Of a DNA stretch of 5,643 bases, positions 5,528 through 5,643 are shown piece by piece; the first letter of the stretch is position 1; every line of letters begins with the position of its first letter. Below the pieces are notes generated by a model that did no database searches, had not been told where the DNA came from, and worked only from the letters and a program-made list of their open reading frames with translations. The stretch is from Streptococcaceae bacterium (GTDB lineage: Bacteria; Bacillota; Bacilli; Lactobacillales; Streptococcaceae). The translations under genes were made by a program, and so were the position numbers. The DNA lies in NCBI GenBank assembly GCA_031259195.1, contig JAIRLR010000076.1:1-5643 (forward strand). Reading direction: 5' to 3'.

Positions 5528-5643
5528 CAGGGCAACAGCATTTACTTTTTTTCATAAAACCGCAATAATAAACTTATGAATATACAAAAACTTAAAATGG
5601 AGATAAAATCTCTTAAAGACCCTCGCCGAACTTCGTTTGGTAA
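5528..5643 (+). mobile_element. Second ISAs1-family insertion sequence, left end, cut by window edge
   Basis: It starts CAGGGCAACAGCAT at 5528, matching the left-hand element's terminus at 10 of 14 positions. A transposase-like start follows after only 48 bp. It is oriented rightward and interrupts the IS256-like element, so it inserted later. Its leader and transposase start differ from those of the element at 1-695, so the two are different members of the family. Confidence 0.6.
5576..5643 (+). CDS. ISAs1-family transposase, N-terminus, partial
   Basis: The frame from ATG 5576 is open to the window edge (22 complete codons). Residues 10-22, IKSLKDPRRTSFG, fit the family's N-terminal pattern of (L/S)-(L/E/K)-(D/E)-DPR followed by a short variable stretch and GN; compare NLEDFRKGNG in the element at 1-382. 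No strong ribosome site is visible. A second in-frame ATG at 5597 is an alternative start. Too little is present to judge whether the gene is intact. Confidence 0.55.
   Translation, partial: MNIQKLKMEIKSLKDPRRTSFG

Noticed and set aside
1..5643. CRISPR array, tRNA, rRNA or riboswitch
   Set aside because: No regularly spaced repeats, cloverleaf or known aptamer core was seen on either strand.

Overview
The window is AT-rich DNA from a low-GC Gram-positive bacterium. It most likely belongs to the Lactobacillales (an enterococcus, Melissococcus, lactococcus or streptococcus relative). The evidence is strong AGGAGG-type ribosome sites, a PcsB/Usp45-like CHAP-domain wall hydrolase, a LafB/LafA (BgsA/BgsB) glycolipid glycosyltransferase pair, and insertion-sequence families common in that group. 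The species cannot be named from the sequence alone.

Layout. Positions 1-695 hold one end of an ISAs1-family insertion sequence on the minus strand. Its transposase runs out of the window at position 1 and carries an early stop codon. Its outer terminus (CAGGGC...) lies about 45 bp beyond the stop codon of the next gene. Positions 740-1897 (minus) encode a secreted coiled-coil plus CHAP-domain peptidoglycan hydrolase. The 161-bp region between this gene and lafB holds two apparent divergent promoters and a textbook WalR/VicR direct repeat (TGTAAC-N5-TGTAAA on the minus strand). Positions 2059-4357 (plus) encode two GT4 glycosyltransferases, 22 bp apart, that build the membrane diglycosyl-diacylglycerol which commonly anchors lipoteichoic acid. 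Positions 4423-5327 are the decayed remains of an AAA/DUF4143 ATPase with four separate lesions. Positions 5351-5527 are the left end of an IS256-like element, broken off after about 19-25 transposase codons. A second ISAs1-family element begins at about 5528 and runs off the right edge.

How it works together. The intact core (hydrolase, lafB, lafA) is an envelope-biogenesis locus: one enzyme cuts peptidoglycan at growth or division, and two make the glycolipid. The WalR box is well placed to activate the hydrolase gene and overlaps the predicted -10 of lafB, so the two arms may be controlled oppositely. This is an inference. Everything outside the core is mobile DNA or a pseudogene, which suggests a genome undergoing IS expansion and gene decay. 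I see no new defence, biosynthetic or RNA system. The most interesting signal is the regulatory overlap at 1977-2014.
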